Shown piece after piece: positions 63,620-64,000 of a stretch of 64,000 nucleotides of DNA. The position numbers were made by a program, and so were the translations under genes. The DNA lies in NCBI RefSeq assembly GCF_000276665.1, contig NW_004955480.1:6457862-6521861 (forward strand), written 5' to 3'. The notes below the pieces were generated by a model, which was given only the letters and a program-made list of their open reading frames with translations, made no database searches and had not been told where the DNA came from. The stretch's first letter is position 1. Each line of letters begins with the position of its first letter. The stretch comes from Chinchilla lanigera. Taxonomy: Eukaryota > Chordata > Mammalia > Rodentia > Chinchillidae.

Positions 63620-63885
63620 CTGAGTGTCAGAGCATAGGTTCCACCCCAGCTCTACCCTAGGCCTGCTCAAGGCCTCAGACAAGTCAGAAATCCTCTAGAT
63701 CAGTTTCCTCATTGCTCAGAGTGGTAAACATGGATAAGGCCATGACTGTGTGCCAAACACATAGTGTTTTACATAGCCCCACAACCACCCTGTGAGGTAA
63801 ATACTAGTATTACCTTCATTTTACAGACAAGGAAACTGAGGCCTGCAAAGTGGCACAAAGGTGCCACATGAGCCACGATGCTACC
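63620..63885. mobile_element. Two MIRs in opposite orientation
   Basis: A sense MIR (63620-63730: 'agatcagtttcctcattgct') meets an antisense MIR (63735-63885: 'tacagacaaggaaactgagg'). Confidence 0.78.
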
Positions 63886-64000
63886 CTACTTCTGGTTAGT
63901 AAAGTCACAATGGTAATCCCTCCCCTCCTCCTGCCCCAGAGACTTGTGGTAATGAAAGACACAATCATGTGATGGCACTCCTCCAAACTGTTAAAGATTC

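Larger units (their letters stand above)
58112..64000 (+). other. FAM184B: FAM184B intron 7 (5' part, open at window end)
   Basis: The stretch after the exon 7 donor holds only interspersed repeats and unassigned sequence. I read it for the expected next FAM184B peptide (acidic linker followed by coiled coil) and found none. Unassigned parts include about 58112-58540, 59600-60200, 61710-62730 and 62740-63110. The last of these resembles a widespread old mammalian repeat that I cannot name with certainty. Confidence 0.85.

Noticed and set aside
58112..64000. Search for the next FAM184B exon
   Set aside because: No stretch encodes the expected acidic linker plus coiled coil between good splice sites, so the exon is taken to be downstream of the window.

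Overview
This window is nuclear DNA from a placental mammal, almost certainly a rodent. It carries GT-AG spliced exons in very long introns. Interspersed repeats are dense: tRNA-Ala-derived ID SINEs with near-perfect target-site duplications (TSDs), B1-type 7SL-derived SINEs, B1-dID-like composites, MaLR/ERVL solo LTRs, MIR, L2, old and younger L1, and rodent-type hAT and mariner remnants. Recent ID and recent B1-like copies occur together, which hints at a non-murid rodent such as a beaver relative, but that placement is inference.

Only one protein-coding gene is supported: FAM184B, a coiled-coil protein gene read on the + strand. The window begins inside its long first intron (positions 1-40401; exon 1 and the promoter lie upstream). 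It contains six consecutive coding exons at 40402-41160, 41903-42038, 43326-43453, 44007-44213, 55153-55263 and 58004-58111, then the start of the next intron (58112-64000). All six have AG acceptors and GT donors, and their frames join into 483 uninterrupted codons, roughly the second twentieth to the middle of the protein. The C-terminal half lies beyond the window.

Layout. 1-40.4 kb: intron 1, a mosaic of repeats with several repeat-poor stretches (about 2.2-3.7, 9.9-11.1, 21.7-24.9 and 30.2-31.4 kb). 40.4-44.2 kb: GC-rich large exon 2 followed by exons 3-5 in quick succession. 44.2-55.2 kb: intron 5, holding an interrupted MIR, an ancient L1/HAL1 block and a cluster of MaLR LTRs. 55.2-58.1 kb: exons 6 and 7. 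58.1-64 kb: intron 7 with MLT1, MARNA-like, MIR and MaLR elements.

No bacterial-type system, CRISPR array, rRNA gene, functional tRNA gene or second protein gene is visible. The short open frames elsewhere are chance frames in repeats or introns. The most notable non-gene signals are a MIR split by a CpG-rich insert of unknown origin (44717-44905), a 5'-inverted (twin-primed) L1 (20290-21040), clean nested insertions with TSDs, and a possible decayed retrocopy on the minus strand (about 36750-36925).
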